Shown in pieces: positions 44,723 through 52,546 of a stretch of 64,000 bases of DNA. Under the pieces are notes generated by a model. It did not search any database. It was not told the DNA's origin and saw only the letters and a program-made list of their open reading frames with translations. The stretch comes from Acidiferrobacter thiooxydans (GTDB taxonomy: Bacteria > Pseudomonadota > Gammaproteobacteria > Acidiferrobacterales > Acidiferrobacteraceae), in contig NZ_PSYR01000001.1 of the NCBI RefSeq assembly GCF_003333315.1, forward strand, positions 1,364,908 to 1,428,907, written 5' to 3'. Positions within the stretch are counted from its first letter, which is position 1. Every line of letters begins with the position of its first letter. A program made the position numbers and the translations under genes.

Positions 44723-45726
44723 GACAGGCCATTCGATTACCTATCGATATTCATCGATGCCTCATGCTTTGTTGACAGAAAGATGTGTGTAATAGAAAGG
44801 TACTTGAGGTATCGACGTCGGGATTCTTCGCCTGGCAGGCCCGAGAACGTGCGCCACAGAGCGACGCGGACGCTCCGTTGCGTGCAGCGATCATACAGGT
44901 CCACGAGGAAAGCCGGCGCCGCTATGGTCGCCGGCGCCTCACGCATGCCCTGCGCGCACAGGGCATGCGCATCAACCCCAAACGTGTGCATCGAGTGATG
45001 CGCGAGGAAGGCTTGCGAGGCGTGCGTAAAGGGCGCTTCGTGCCGCGCACGACCGACAGTGCCCATCAGCGCGCCATCGCCCCGAACGTCCTACAGAGGC
45101 GATTTAGCGTCGACACAGCCGTGCCGGCCTGGACAAGCGACATCACGTACGTTGCCACTCGTGAGGGCTGGCTGTACCTGGCGGTGATTATCGCCTTACA
45201 GACACGCCAGGTGCTCGGCTACAGCCTCTCGGATCGCATGCCCGATGAGCTGGTGCTCAATGCGCTGCGCAATGCCTGCCATCTCCAGACACCGCCATCC
45301 GGTACGGTGTTTCATTCCGACCGCGGCAGCCAGTACGCCAGCGATGATTTCCGCAACGCTCTCGGCGCACTTGGCATGGTGGCCAGCATGAGTCGCAAGG
45401 GAAATTGCTGGGACAATGCGGTCTCGGAGAGCTTCTTCGCAACACTGAAGACCGAAGAAGCGACCGAGCCGTATGCGACAAAACAGGACGCCCACAGAGC
45501 GATCGCGCAATACATCCACGGATTCTACAATCCTGTCCGCCTGCACTCATCACTCGGATACTTGTCGCCCAACGAGTATGCGCGCAGAATGCAACACCCA
45601 GATCAAGACCCGTCTATGAGGTCCGCTGCGTAGGGACCACTTCATTCAGAGATGGACCCCAATTCTTGGACACTAGCTTAGGTGATTATCTGCCCTTACA
45701 GTAACGCAACAAGGAGCAGAAATCCT

Positions 45727-46002
45727 ATGAGCAAGACACGACGCAATCACGCCCCGCAGTTCAAGGCCAAGGTGGCCCTTGAGGCCCTGGCCGGGGAGAA
45801 GACTATCCATGAGATCGCAGCCAAACACCAGGTCCACCCGAACCAGGTGACCCAGTGGCGCCGGCAGTTGATCGACCAGGCGGCGAGCATTTTCGGCAAG
45901 CCCACGGGGACGACACCCACCAGCGATCGCGAGGCCTTGCTGGCCAAGATTGGAGAGCTTACGGTCCAGAACGATTTTTTCGCACGAGTGCTCGGCAAAT
46001 GA
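45727..46002 (+). CDS. IS B copy 1 transposase OrfA
   Basis: A 91-residue IS3-type OrfA: KTRRNHAPQFKAKVALEALA, then GEKTIHEIAAKHQVHPNQVT, QWRRQLIDQAASIFG and a coiled helix ending ELTVQNDFFARVLGK. The helix-turn-helix EIAAKHQVHPNQVTQWRR is clear. A run of six T near the 3' end (GATTTTTTCGC) precedes the overlap with orfB, which lies in the -1 frame. It may be the slippage site. AAGGAG precedes the ATG. Confidence 0.9.
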   Translation: MSKTRRNHAPQFKAKVALEALAGEKTIHEIAAKHQVHPNQVTQWRRQLIDQAASIFGKPTGTTPTSDREALLAKIGELTVQNDFFARVLGK

Positions 46003-46853
46003 CCACGGCTGAGAGACTCCAACGGGTCGAGCGCGAGAATCCGGTGGTGCCGATCGCACGCCAATGCGCGTGGCTTGGCGTGCCCCGCTCGAGCGTGTAT
46101 TACCAGGGGAAGCCTGTGGTCTCCGAGGACGATCTGGCGCTCATGAAGCGGCTCGATGCGATCCACCTCCAGCACCCGTTCCTGGGCTCGCGGCGCCTGC
46201 GGGACCGGCTCGAGCGCGACGGCGTGTTCGTAAACCGCAAGCGCATCCAGCGGCTCATGCAGGTCATGGGGATCAAGACCCTGTACCCCAGGCGCAAGAC
46301 CAGCGCCCCGGGTCCGGGTCATCGCATTTATCCCTATCTTTTGCGAGGCATGACCATCACCCGGCCCAACCAGGTCTGGTGTGCGGATGTGACCTACGTC
46401 CCCATGGCCCGGGGCTTTTGCTATCTCGTCGCCATCATGGACTGGGCCACGCGTGCGGTGCTCTCCTGGCGGCTGGCCACCACCCTGGAGGCCGACTCCT
46501 GTGTCGAGGCCCTGGAGGAGGCCCTGGAGCTCTATGGGGCCCCGCAGATCTTCAACACCGACCAAGGGGCGCAATTCACCTCCGAGGCCTTCACAGACGT
46601 CCTGAAGGCCCACACGATCGACATCAGCATGGACGGCAAAGGCTGCTGGCGTGACAACGTGTTCGTCGAGCGGTTGTGGCGCTCTGTCAAGTATGAGGAG
46701 GTGTATCTCAAGGCCTATGCATCGATACCTGAAGCACGGGCCTCTCTTGCAAAATACTTCCATTTCTATAATCATGAGAGGCCTCATCAAGCACTGGATC
46801 GACGGACACCGTGGGAGGCTTACACCACAGCGTCCTGGGATCTAGCCGCTTGA
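45999..46853 (+). CDS. IS B copy 1 transposase OrfB
   Basis: A 284-residue DDE transposase with HTH_21 region SVYYQGKPVVSEDDLALMKR. The core has WCADVTYVPMARGFCYLVAI (Asp 1), IFNTDQGAQFTSEAFTDVLK (Asp 2) and WRDNVFVERLWRSVKYEEVY (Glu). The ending NHERPHQALDRRTPWEAY is typical. The ATG overlaps the orfA stop (ATGA). Copy 2 differs at a few codons (for example DALHLQHP and GIETLYP). Apparently functional. Confidence 0.92.
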   Translation: MTTAERLQRVERENPVVPIARQCAWLGVPRSSVYYQGKPVVSEDDLALMKRLDAIHLQHPFLGSRRLRDRLERDGVFVNRKRIQRLMQVMGIKTLYPRRKTSAPGPGHRIYPYLLRGMTITRPNQVWCADVTYVPMARGFCYLVAIMDWATRAVLSWRLATTLEADSCVEALEEALELYGAPQIFNTDQGAQFTSEAFTDVLKAHTIDISMDGKGCWRDNVFVERLWRSVKYEEVYLKAYASIPEARASLAKYFHFYNHERPHQALDRRTPWEAYTTASWDLAA

Positions 46854-47107
46854 CCAACCCGGCAGATAATCCACCTAAGGATCGGGAGATTCTGTCCAGG
46901 GGTTGGGGTCCATCTCATTCGAGTCGACGTCGGTGCGCGAGCGGCAACGAATTCTGTTGCTCAAGGGTGCACGGCGCTGCATGGAACTGAATGAATATCG
47001 AACTATCCGAAACGGATGTGTCTCGTGCGGGAAATACCCAGAGTCTCACCCATTTACACCCAATAACCACCCCAACAACCGGAATCATTGGGGTAACCCA
47101 ACTTCTT

Positions 47108-47175
47108 GCGGTAAACACTCGAACAAACCACCGTATAATCTGCGGTGAATATGTTGCGCCCGCAGTGAATACATC
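47108..47175 (+). promoter_or_regulatory. Promoter with three near-direct repeats before fic
   Basis: The motif GCGGTAAACAC recurs as GCGGTGAATATG and GCAGTGAATACAT (starting at 47108, 47142 and 47162). TATAAT at 47134-47139 lies between the first and second. The repeats are 34 and 20 bp apart, so a repeated DNA-binding protein would cover the promoter and early transcript. The bases from 46916 to 47107 hold no gene. Confidence 0.45.
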
Positions 47176-47188
47176 TCATAATCTCCGC

Positions 47189-48304
47189 ATGAACAGCGGC
47201 GATTACAAGTACATCTGGCAGGCCAGCGACTGGCCGCGCTGGCGCTACGACCTGGCAGCGCTCGCAGGGCCTATAGCTGAGGTCAGCCGTGCCCAAGGCC
47301 TGCTCATGGGGTGTCTAGCCGACATCGGCAGGCCAAAGCGCGACCAGGCGAGCCTCTCAGCGCTCACTGAGGACGTGGTCAAGACCAGCGAGATCGAGGG
47401 TGAACGGCTCGATGTCGAGTCGGTGCGATCGAGTATCGCCCGTCGCCTGGGTGTGGACATCGGCGCCCTGGCGCCGATGGATCGGCATGTGGAAGGTGTG
47501 GTCGAGATGGTGCTCGACGCCACCGCCAACTGCGTGGCCCCGGTTACGCGGAAGCGCTTGTCCGGCTGGCATGCAGCGCTCTTTCCTACCGGCTACTCCG
47601 GTCTCGTTGGCGGCTGGAGGGACGATGCCGGCGGTCCGATGCAGGTGGTGTCCGGCCCCATTTGCCGGCGGCGCGTGCATTTCGAGGCGCCGCCGGCCGA
47701 TCGCCTGGAGGCCGAGATGGGTCGTTATCTCGAATGGCTCAACGGGGAGTCGGAAGAGCCTCCACTCATCAAGGCGGGACTCGCCCATGTGTGGTTTGTC
47801 ACCCTGCATCCCTTCGACGACGGCAACGGTCGCATCGTCCGTGCCATCGGCGACCTGCTGCTGGCGCGCGCCGACGGCAGCCCGCAACGCTTTTACAGCC
47901 TGTCGGCGCAGATCCAACGGGAACGCAAGGCGTATTATGACGTCCTGGAACGGACCCAGAAGGCGACGCTCGACGTCACAGAGTGGCTCGCCTGGTTCCT
48001 CGACGCCCTGCGCCGCGCGGTCGATCAGGCACAGCACTCCCTAGACACCGTATTGGCGCGCGCGCGGTTCTGGCAGCGATTCGCGGAAACGCCGATTAAC
48101 GCGCGTCAGGTGAAGCTACTCAACTGCCTGCTCGACGGCTTCGAAGGTAAGCTCACCACCAGCAAGTGGGCAGCCATCGCCAAGTGCTCGCCCGATACTG
48201 CCCTGCGCGACATCAACGAACTGCTGGCCTACGGCGCATTACGCAAATCCGCCGCGGGTGGGCGCAGCACTAGCTATGAGTTGAACGAGCCGCCGTCGGC
48301 GTAA
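47189..48304 (+). CDS. Fic-family protein (AMP transferase)
   Basis: A 371-residue Fic protein. The active-site motif HPFDDGNGRIVRA begins at H207. An N-terminal inhibitory helix contains TSEIEG (T66 to E70-G71), the (S/T)xxxE(G/N) signature of class II Fic, whose Glu blocks ATP gamma-phosphate binding until released. A C-terminal winged helix (LTTSKWAAIAKCSPDTALRD, then INELLAYGALRKSAAGGRS) probably binds DNA. Such proteins AMPylate a target protein at Ser/Thr/Tyr; the target is unknown. The ATG at 47189 was chosen because the preceding 66 codons run through the repeat-containing promoter. The winged helix suggests autoregulation via the upstream repeats. Confidence 0.9.
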   Translation: MNSGDYKYIWQASDWPRWRYDLAALAGPIAEVSRAQGLLMGCLADIGRPKRDQASLSALTEDVVKTSEIEGERLDVESVRSSIARRLGVDIGALAPMDRHVEGVVEMVLDATANCVAPVTRKRLSGWHAALFPTGYSGLVGGWRDDAGGPMQVVSGPICRRRVHFEAPPADRLEAEMGRYLEWLNGESEEPPLIKAGLAHVWFVTLHPFDDGNGRIVRAIGDLLLARADGSPQRFYSLSAQIQRERKAYYDVLERTQKATLDVTEWLAWFLDALRRAVDQAQHSLDTVLARARFWQRFAETPINARQVKLLNCLLDGFEGKLTTSKWAAIAKCSPDTALRDINELLAYGALRKSAAGGRSTSYELNEPPSA

Positions 48305-48903
48305 AAGTCCCTTGGAACGACTTGGCTCCCCCGCCGAACAGCGCCTTCATGGACATCAGCCGCCTCATCCGCTCCCCCCCCCCCCCCCCGAGCGGCGCCG
48401 CGGCGCTGGTGCCGCTGCTGGGGGCGCAGCGAGATCCAGGCCCTGGGCTATCAAGTACGTACGCACCCGTCGGGCTCAACGTGCCGGTGATGGGGTAGGG
48501 GGGTGGCGTGGCCGCTGCCGCGCGGGTTAAGGTTGGCGCAGCGGCCCCAGCACGACAGGCCCGTGAGCCTGGCGCGCACTGGCTCGCCGACATGCCCATG
48601 TGTCTTGCCGACCAGCAGCGCATGGAAGCAGCGCTGGCCGCGTCGATCGACCGCTGCTCAGCCATAAAAGGTCTGGTGAGTCGCCCTGCCGCAGATCGAG
48701 GCGCCGACGCGACGGTTGCCATCAACGCGAGGCCTTGATAGTGAAGACTGGAGCTGCGCCGCCGGCGCTTTTTGAGCACGCTTGCGGTTTGAGAGCCAGT
48801 GAAAGAGCACCCAGCGCGGTTCGCGCCAGCATGATCGAGGCCTTGAAATCCCACGTGTCGGACCTCACATTCGCTTCACCCAGTCAACGATTGGGAGAAG
48901 ACC
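48305..48903. other. Intergenic region with a 16-C tract
   Basis: Six hundred bases between fic and hsp20 without a recognisable gene. An uninterrupted run of 16 C lies at 48374-48389 inside a short plus-strand frame (MDISRLIRS, then prolines). The frame cannot be assigned and would change with each gained or lost C. The rest is mixed short frames. The hsp20 promoter must lie in the final 150 bases; no heat-shock sigma-32 consensus was clear. Confidence 0.5.
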
Positions 48904-49485
48904 ATGAACATCGACTTGAAGAAATGGGCGCCATGGAACTGGTTCAAAAAGGAACAGGAGGTTCAGCAGGACGTAAGTAGCTTGCCTATAACGAAAGCAA
49001 CTGCGCCGGCCAGCATGCCGTCGACTACCCTCGATCCCCTGCTGCAATTGCACCGTGAGGTGGATCGACTCTTCAATGATGCCTTCCACGGTTTCGGGCT
49101 TTCCTGGCCACGGCTGAGCTGGCCGAGAGTGGCGCCCGAATGGCAGGGCCTTCTACGTCCATCGCTCGACATCCAGGAAACCGACAAGCAGTACCGCATC
49201 ACGCTTGAGGTGCCGGGCGTCGAGGAAAAGGACATCCAGCTCACGCTGGAAGACGACGTGCTCTACATCCGCGGCGAGAAGCGTCAGGAGCAAGAGCATA
49301 AGGACGCCCAGTATCACCGCATCGAGCGCAGTTACGGCAGCTTCCAGCGCGCACTGAATGTGCCGGCAGATGCCGATCAGGATACGTTCAAGGCCTCGTT
49401 CAAGAACGGCGTGCTTACCGTCACCATCGACAAGCGCGCCCAGGCTGGCAGTCCGCGCGGCCGCAGCATCCCAATCAACAGCTGA
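48904..49485 (+). CDS. Hsp20/alpha-crystallin small heat-shock protein
   Basis: A 193-residue ATP-independent holdase. The N-terminal arm (about 1-80, with LKKWAPWNWFKKEQ and REVDRLFNDAFHGFGLSW) precedes the alpha-crystallin domain, from RPSLDIQETDKQYRITLEVP through GVEEKDIQLTLEDDVLYIRG and ERSYGSFQRALNVPADAD to FKNGVLTVTIDKRA. The C-terminal IPI motif (RSIPINS) that docks oligomer neighbours is present. ATG at 48904 follows GGGAGAAGACC. It stands alone between two IS B copies with other stress-type genes. Confidence 0.93.
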   Translation: MNIDLKKWAPWNWFKKEQEVQQDVSSLPITKATAPASMPSTTLDPLLQLHREVDRLFNDAFHGFGLSWPRLSWPRVAPEWQGLLRPSLDIQETDKQYRITLEVPGVEEKDIQLTLEDDVLYIRGEKRQEQEHKDAQYHRIERSYGSFQRALNVPADADQDTFKASFKNGVLTVTIDKRAQAGSPRGRSIPINS

Positions 49486-50501
49486 ACGGAACGGCCTTGT
49501 CTGGTGGCGCCACCCTCGCGAGTGGCGCCTTGCCTTTCATTACCGTCACATCCCCAGTCGCAAGATTGCGGCCGTCTCGCGCGTCGTGTCGCCGCGCCTC
49601 ACGCTGAGATCTGCGGTGTCGTTGACCTGGAAGTCGTCCAGGTATGCCAAAAGCTTGGGCACGGAATCCATCGCCTTCGACGGCGATGATGACGTCGCGC
49701 AGATCGATGCCTTGCGGGGGCGGCATGTATCCCAAAGCCGCGCCTGCTCGGCAGCGGAGCCGAGGGCGACGCGCCGCTCGAAGACGCGCTTGGTGCCGGT
49801 GAGGCACCGATTGAGTCCTTCACCTACCTCAATGCCGAGCGCAGGCCGGATGCGCCGTACCGCTCCAACAACCCTCCCATACCCGGCTTCGCGCTGATAT
49901 CGTGTGGGCCCCGGACAGGTCGATCGGGTGGACGGGGCAACCGGAGTGGGCAGATCTCCCTCTCCCGTTCCGTCAAGGAGGCCGGGCCCGCGCAGGCGAT
50001 AACCGAGCATAGGGAGACAGCTCTTCGCGTCATGAGCTGCATGGGCGAGCCGCGGGACCTGCGAGGCCTTCTCCTGAAGTTCTGTCGCCGAGAGGGGCTC
50101 ACAACGGCGAGCAAGGGTTGGCATGCCGTTATGCCTGACGGTGGGCGATATTCCGGTGCGAAGATCCTTTGGCCGCGCCGGGCGAAGCCCCGGTGATCGG
50201 GCGCCGCGCGTGGGGTTCCGGCGACGTAGCCGCCACGAAGGTCGAGGCGTACTCACCCGGACGCCGCATGGGCCTTCAACCGCCCGCCGTTCCCAGCACG
50301 CACCGATGCGGCCATGGATTGCGCGCCCTGCGGCCAGGAGGCTGCGCGCCTTCGAACGCGGCGCAGACCTGCGATACATGAGGCAGACTCCAATCGGCGG
50401 ACTACCTGTACCGGATAAGGGAATGGAGTCCGTATGTGCAAAGGCTTGCCATGCTTGTCCCCGAGTTTTTGGGCGATTGTTTGCGGTAACGAGCCGCTCA
50501 A
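49486..50501. other. Kilobase of decayed or non-coding DNA
   Basis: No gene is supported. The longest minus-strand frame has no family resemblance. A copy of the dispersed repeat lies within (49866-49950). I noted no IS ends. Confidence 0.45.
49866..49950. repeat. Dispersed repeat, copy 2
   Basis: Matches 36070-36160 over about 80 bases with the identical core CGCTGATATCGTGTGGGCC, in the same orientation. The copy at 36 kb is cut by the group II intron on its left side; this copy is not. Confidence 0.5.
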
Positions 50502-50978
50502 CTAGAGTCCAACTTCAAGCGCCGCCACTTTCACCAGCCAGCGCCTGATCACTTGTTCGTCGGTTGGAGACACATGAGCTAGCAGTTTTTCTTCAGCCGC
50601 CTTTACGCGGGCGCGGCACCGGCCGAGTAGCTGTAGCCCTGCCTTGGTCACCTCAATGTGCCGAATGCGCCCATGCACCGCATGCGGGCGGCGCAAGACC
50701 GCGCCACGGCGCTCCAGGTTCGTCACGATCACGCTCATGGTCTGTGGTGTCAGCAATGACAGACGCGCCAAGTCCGCATTCGATGCGCCGGGATAGGCTG
50801 CGAGCATAGTTAGAACCGAGAACTGCGGCAGCGTGACCCCCAAGTCCTTCAAAGCACGCTCCATGCCAAGCCGATGGGCGGCATTCGCCTGCCGCAGCAG
50901 GTAGCCGATGTGACCCTGCTCGCCCCGTTTGCCTTCGCCCACGCTTGGTACCGTGGTCCTGTTCGTGGTCTTGTTCAT
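50502..50978 (-). CDS. MarR-family regulator
   Basis: A 158-residue winged-helix dimer. A first dimerisation helix GHIGYLLRQANAAHRLGMER is followed by the recognition region ASNADLARLSLLTPQTMSVI, VTNLERRGAVLRRP and wing HGRIRHIEVTKAGLQLL. No cysteine is placed like that of OhrR near the N-terminus, so ligand sensing rather than thiol oxidation is more likely. It is divergent from an AhpD-like gene with a 71-bp gap containing a strong dyad, which is probably its operator for both directions. Confidence 0.9.
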   Translation of the reverse strand: MNKTTNRTTVPSVGEGKRGEQGHIGYLLRQANAAHRLGMERALKDLGVTLPQFSVLTMLAAYPGASNADLARLSLLTPQTMSVIVTNLERRGAVLRRPHAVHGRIRHIEVTKAGLQLLGRCRARVKAAEEKLLAHVSPTDEQVIRRWLVKVAALEVGL

Positions 50979-50982
50979 AATG

Positions 50983-51013
50983 TCAGTGTTCGTATATTAT
51001 GTTCGAGCACTGA
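50983..51013. promoter_or_regulatory. Probable MarR operator
   Basis: Ten-base arms TCAGTGTTCG and CGAGCACTGA (one mismatch) surround an AT-rich 11-base centre TATATTATGTT. It fills the gap between the divergent marR and ahpD-like genes and overlaps any -10 element on either strand. Self-repression plus repression of the AhpD/GNAT genes is the simplest reading. Confidence 0.65.
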
Positions 51014-51049
51014 TACTAACACTTACCATGGCAGACAGGAATGACCATC

Positions 51050-51547
51050 ATGACGCCCCCAAAACACAACCCCCGCATCGACCGCGCCACTTTTGATCGA
51101 ATCGCGCCGGCGGCGGCCGCTGCACTCGGTACCCTTGGCCGAGTCGTCGGTGACTCGGGGCTCGACAAATCATTGGTCGAGCTGATCAAGTTGCGCGCCT
51201 CGCAGATCAACGGCTGCGCATTCTGTATCCAGTACCACCTGAACGTGGCGCGCCAGATCGGGGTGCCTTCGGTCAAGCTCGACTTGGTGGCGGCATGGCG
51301 TGAGGCGGGCGTGTTCTCCGCACGTGAGCATGCCGCCTTGGCATGGGCGGAAGCGTTGACGTTCATGGCCGGATCGGTTGTTTCTGATGCGATCTATGCC
51401 GAACTGCAGGAGCAGTTCTCCGAGAGCGAAATCACGTTCCTGACAGTCGCTGTCAGCGCCATCAATGCCTGGAATCGCATAGCCGGGGCGCTCCGATTCG
51501 CGCCCCAGGTAGCGGTTGAGCATTCGGCATCGGGAAACTCTTCATGA
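51050..51547 (+). CDS. AhpD-like carboxymuconolactone decarboxylase family protein
   Basis: A 165-residue all-helical protein: LVELIKLRASQINGCAFCIQ, then YHLNVARQIG is the CMD core, with the redox CxxC (CAFC) and following His of alkylhydroperoxidase AhpD. Family members reduce peroxides or act as thiol carriers, and MarR-controlled copies often respond to electrophiles or oxidants. The ATG at 51041 abuts AGGA too closely, so the ATG at 51050 (MTPPKHNPR) with 9-base spacing is more likely used. The stop overlaps the GNAT start (ATGA), so the two are co-translated. Confidence 0.87.
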   Translation: MTPPKHNPRIDRATFDRIAPAAAAALGTLGRVVGDSGLDKSLVELIKLRASQINGCAFCIQYHLNVARQIGVPSVKLDLVAAWREAGVFSAREHAALAWAEALTFMAGSVVSDAIYAELQEQFSESEITFLTVAVSAINAWNRIAGALRFAPQVAVEHSASGNSS

Positions 51548-51987
51548 TCACCTCGACGACGGTCCCGCAATATGTCGACGACGAGGATGGTGTCCGGCGT
51601 TGCTACCCGCTGATGGCGCAGTTGCGGCCACACCTTGCCACCGAAGATGAGTTTGTCGACCGCTGGCGCCGCCAGGTGGCCGGTGGCTATCGCCTCCTGG
51701 CGCTGCTTGAGGGCTCGCGCGTGATCGCGTTGGCAGGTTTTCGAGTGCAAGAGAACCTCGTGTACGGCCGCTTCCTGTATGTCGACGACTTGGTCACCGA
51801 TGGAGCCTTGCGCGGCCGTGGGCATGGCGAGCATTTGATGGCACGCCTCAAGCGCGAGGCGTGCATCCTGGGTTGCGGCAGATTGGTGCTGGATACACCA
51901 CTCGGCAATTCGTTGGGGCATCGCTTCTACTTCCGCAACGGGCTGCTCGCTACCTCCTTGCGTTTCAACATCGCGATCGCGCAATAG
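51544..51987 (+). CDS. GNAT-family N-acetyltransferase
   Basis: A 147-residue GNAT protein. FLYVDDLVTDGALRGRGHGE then HLMARLKREA holds motif A (RGRGHGEHLM, the acetyl-CoA pyrophosphate loop), preceded by beta strands LLALLEGSRVIALAGFRV and followed by LVLDTPLGNSLGHRFYFRNG. It transfers an acetyl group from acetyl-CoA to an amine; the substrate is unknown. The overlap with the AhpD-like gene and the shared MarR operator suggest a small-molecule detoxification unit. Confidence 0.87.
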   Translation: MITSTTVPQYVDDEDGVRRCYPLMAQLRPHLATEDEFVDRWRRQVAGGYRLLALLEGSRVIALAGFRVQENLVYGRFLYVDDLVTDGALRGRGHGEHLMARLKREACILGCGRLVLDTPLGNSLGHRFYFRNGLLATSLRFNIAIAQ

Positions 51988-52270
51988 ATTGGTGATGATG
52001 ACATTGCTGCATATCATAGCCAGTGCCCGGGGCGAATTGTCGCACGGTCGCCGGGCAGGCCAGGCTCGTCTAAGCCGGCTTTTCGGCAGGCGAGCAGACG
52101 TCGCCAACCCGTAAGGACCTCGCAGCGACCGTCTGGTGTGGGCCGCACAGTGAGCGGCAAGGCGAAGCCCTACGGACGAATACTGGAGGCCAGAGATGGA
52201 CCCCAATTCTTGGACACTAGCTTAGGTGATTATCTGCCCTTACAGTAACGCAACAAGGAGCAGAAATCCT

Positions 52271-52546
52271 ATGAGCAAGACACGACGCAATCACGCCCCG
52301 CAGTTCAAGGCCAAGGTGGCCCTTGAGGCCCTGGCCGGGGAAAAGACTATCCATGAGATCGCAGCCAAACACCAGGTCCATCCGAACCAGGTGACCCAGT
52401 GGCGCCGGCAGTTGATCGACCAGGCGGCGAGCATTTTCGGCAAGCCCACGGGGACGACACCCACCAGCGATCGCGAGGCCTTGCTGGCCAAGATTGGAGA
52501 GCTTACGGTCCAGAACGATTTTTTCGCACGAGTGCTCGGCAAATGA
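52271..52546 (+). CDS. IS B copy 2 transposase OrfA
   Basis: The 91-residue product is the same as the copy 1 OrfA, with an EIAAKHQVHPNQVTQWRR helix-turn-helix and the T-run before the orfB overlap. Nucleotide differences are only silent (for example GAA for GAG in the AGEK codons). AAGGAG precedes the ATG. Confidence 0.9.
   Translation: MSKTRRNHAPQFKAKVALEALAGEKTIHEIAAKHQVHPNQVTQWRRQLIDQAASIFGKPTGTTPTSDREALLAKIGELTVQNDFFARVLGK

Larger units (their letters stand above)
42247..44799 (+). mobile_element. IS4/Tn5-type transposon with a DruA-like passenger (2553 bp)
   Basis: The terminal inverted repeats match at 20 of 21 bases: the left end (42247-42267) reads CTTTCTATT-G-CACACATCTTT, and the right end inverted (44779-44799) has A in the tenth position. 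A 9-bp duplication GTACTTGAG flanks it (42238-42246 and 44800-44808), as expected for IS4/IS50-type cut-and-paste. It carries a transposase gene and, 3 bp after it, a DUF4338 gene in the same direction. Boundaries are certain because the interrupted host IS has an intact copy in this window. Confidence 0.95.
42178..45633 (+). pseudogene. IS A copy 2 transposase OrfB, interrupted
   Basis: The first 23 codons (MKYAYIASQRTHYPIGFMCR VLE) end at 42246. The remainder (VLEVSTSGFFAWQARERAPQ to the end) resumes at 44800 after a transposon, with the 9 bases of the insertion site duplicated. The second part alone retains all DDE residues (SDITYV, HSDRGSQ, SESFFATLK). It might be read from a start supplied by the transposon end (a near-terminal ATG at 44785), but it lacks the N-terminal helix. 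Confidence 0.88.
41822..45644 (+). mobile_element. IS3-family insertion sequence A, copy 2, split by an IS4-type transposon
   Basis: The left part 41822-42246 and the right part 44800-45644 together equal copy 1 (offset 20,024 on the left) with only scattered substitutions, such as Glu to Lys in OrfA. The 9 bases GTACTTGAG occur on both sides of the 2553-bp insert. The outer flanks show no target duplication, and the IS66 tnpA gene on the left does not resume on the right. This copy, too, sits at a deletion junction. Confidence 0.92.
45648..46915 (+). mobile_element. IS3-family insertion sequence B, copy 1 (about 1268 bp)
   Basis: The ends read AGATGGACCCCAA and, inverted, the same sequence with TTGGGGTCCATCT at 46915. 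CATTC occurs immediately outside both ends (45643-45647 and 46916-46920), a convincing 5-bp target duplication. Two of those bases are the last bases of IS A copy 2, so this element inserted at the very edge of IS A after it was in place. Confidence 0.88.

Noticed and set aside
42247..44799. Full Druantia system
   Set aside because: Only a DUF4338 gene is present; no large helicase (DruE) or DruB-D genes lie nearby, and the gene is bounded by transposon ends.
45747..46790. 347-codon minus-strand frame in both IS B copies
   Set aside because: It is repeated only because the IS is repeated. It is antisense to the orfB transposase and has no recognisable domain.
48312..48530. Proline-rich small protein across the C16 tract
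   Set aside because: The reading depends entirely on homopolymer length and has no ribosome site or homology.
49546..50379. 277-codon minus-strand frame between hsp20 and marR
   Set aside because: It is Arg/Pro/Ser-rich, matches no family, and runs through the dispersed repeat, which is also open in other frames.
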